A program made the translations under genes and the position numbers. From contig ONKG01000021.1 in assembly GCA_900318375.1 (NCBI GenBank), forward strand, positions 1 to 50,788: a stretch of DNA of 50,788 bases, given 5' to 3'. The DNA is from an uncultured Lachnospiraceae bacterium. GTDB lineage: Bacteria > Bacillota > Clostridia > Lachnospirales > Lachnospiraceae. Of the stretch, positions 50,759 through 50,788 are shown in pieces (the first letter of the stretch is position 1; every line of letters begins with the position of its first letter). The notes beneath the pieces were generated by a model. It did not search any database, was not told the DNA's origin, and worked only from the letters and a program-made list of their open reading frames with translations.

Positions 50759-50788
50759 TGAAGGCGCAAACCTGCGTCAGTTCCTATA

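Overview
The window looks like chromosomal DNA of a Bacillota (Clostridia) bacterium, most likely a Lachnospiraceae member of roughly 50-55 % GC by eye. Reasons: strong AGGAGG-type ribosome sites, frequent TTG starts, intrinsic terminators, a CIRCE element, MurT, YARHG and BspA-type repeat proteins, tRNA genes without encoded CCA, and a three-gene block of uncharacterised proteins that I associate with Lachnospiraceae. No phage, CRISPR array or rRNA operon is seen. The only classical mobile element is the cut 5' end of a transposase at the left edge.

Layout. 1-550: transposase start with its promoter, then a MITE-like element. 556-5269: CsoR-type metal sensor, TcdA, and a cyclic-nucleotide set (PAS + class III cyclase, a sugar-isomerase-like TIM barrel, and a protein made of two cNMP-binding domains). 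5328-10077: tandem repeats, an aldo/keto reductase with ferredoxin-like end, DgkA with an Ala/Lys-rich tail, a phasin-like protein and an ABC1/UbiB kinase. 10276-13176 (minus): a degenerate amidase lipoprotein and a transglutaminase-like protein. 13453-18243: YbjQ/LRR/zinc-ribbon protein, a small Tudor-like protein, a YARHG protein, and murT on the minus strand. 18487-22935: phosphodiesterase, MetNIQ methionine importer, PrsW-like protease. 23072-23391: two identical tRNA-Gly(GCC) genes with promoter and terminator. 23531-28325: TraX-like protein, beta-CASP nuclease, dihydrofolate reductase, a lipoprotein, and a DUF218 protein.

28493-37734 is the most intriguing part: htpG behind a CIRCE element, followed by a 1324-residue uncharacterised protein, an actin/Hsp70-fold protein and a TPR-like protein. 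A second copy of the MITE-like element lies just before the TPR-like gene. I read the last three genes as one undescribed conserved cassette; the function is unknown, and a link with HtpG is only suggested by position.

38017-50532: purB-purA (IMP to AMP), a small membrane protein, an 82-bp perfect palindrome, the infC-rpmI-rplT operon with an attenuator leader and an apparently frameshifted rpmI, ROK glucokinase, an MMPL transporter, and a lactate module (permease plus FAD-linked lactate/glycolate dehydrogenase). The right edge is non-coding as far as I can see.
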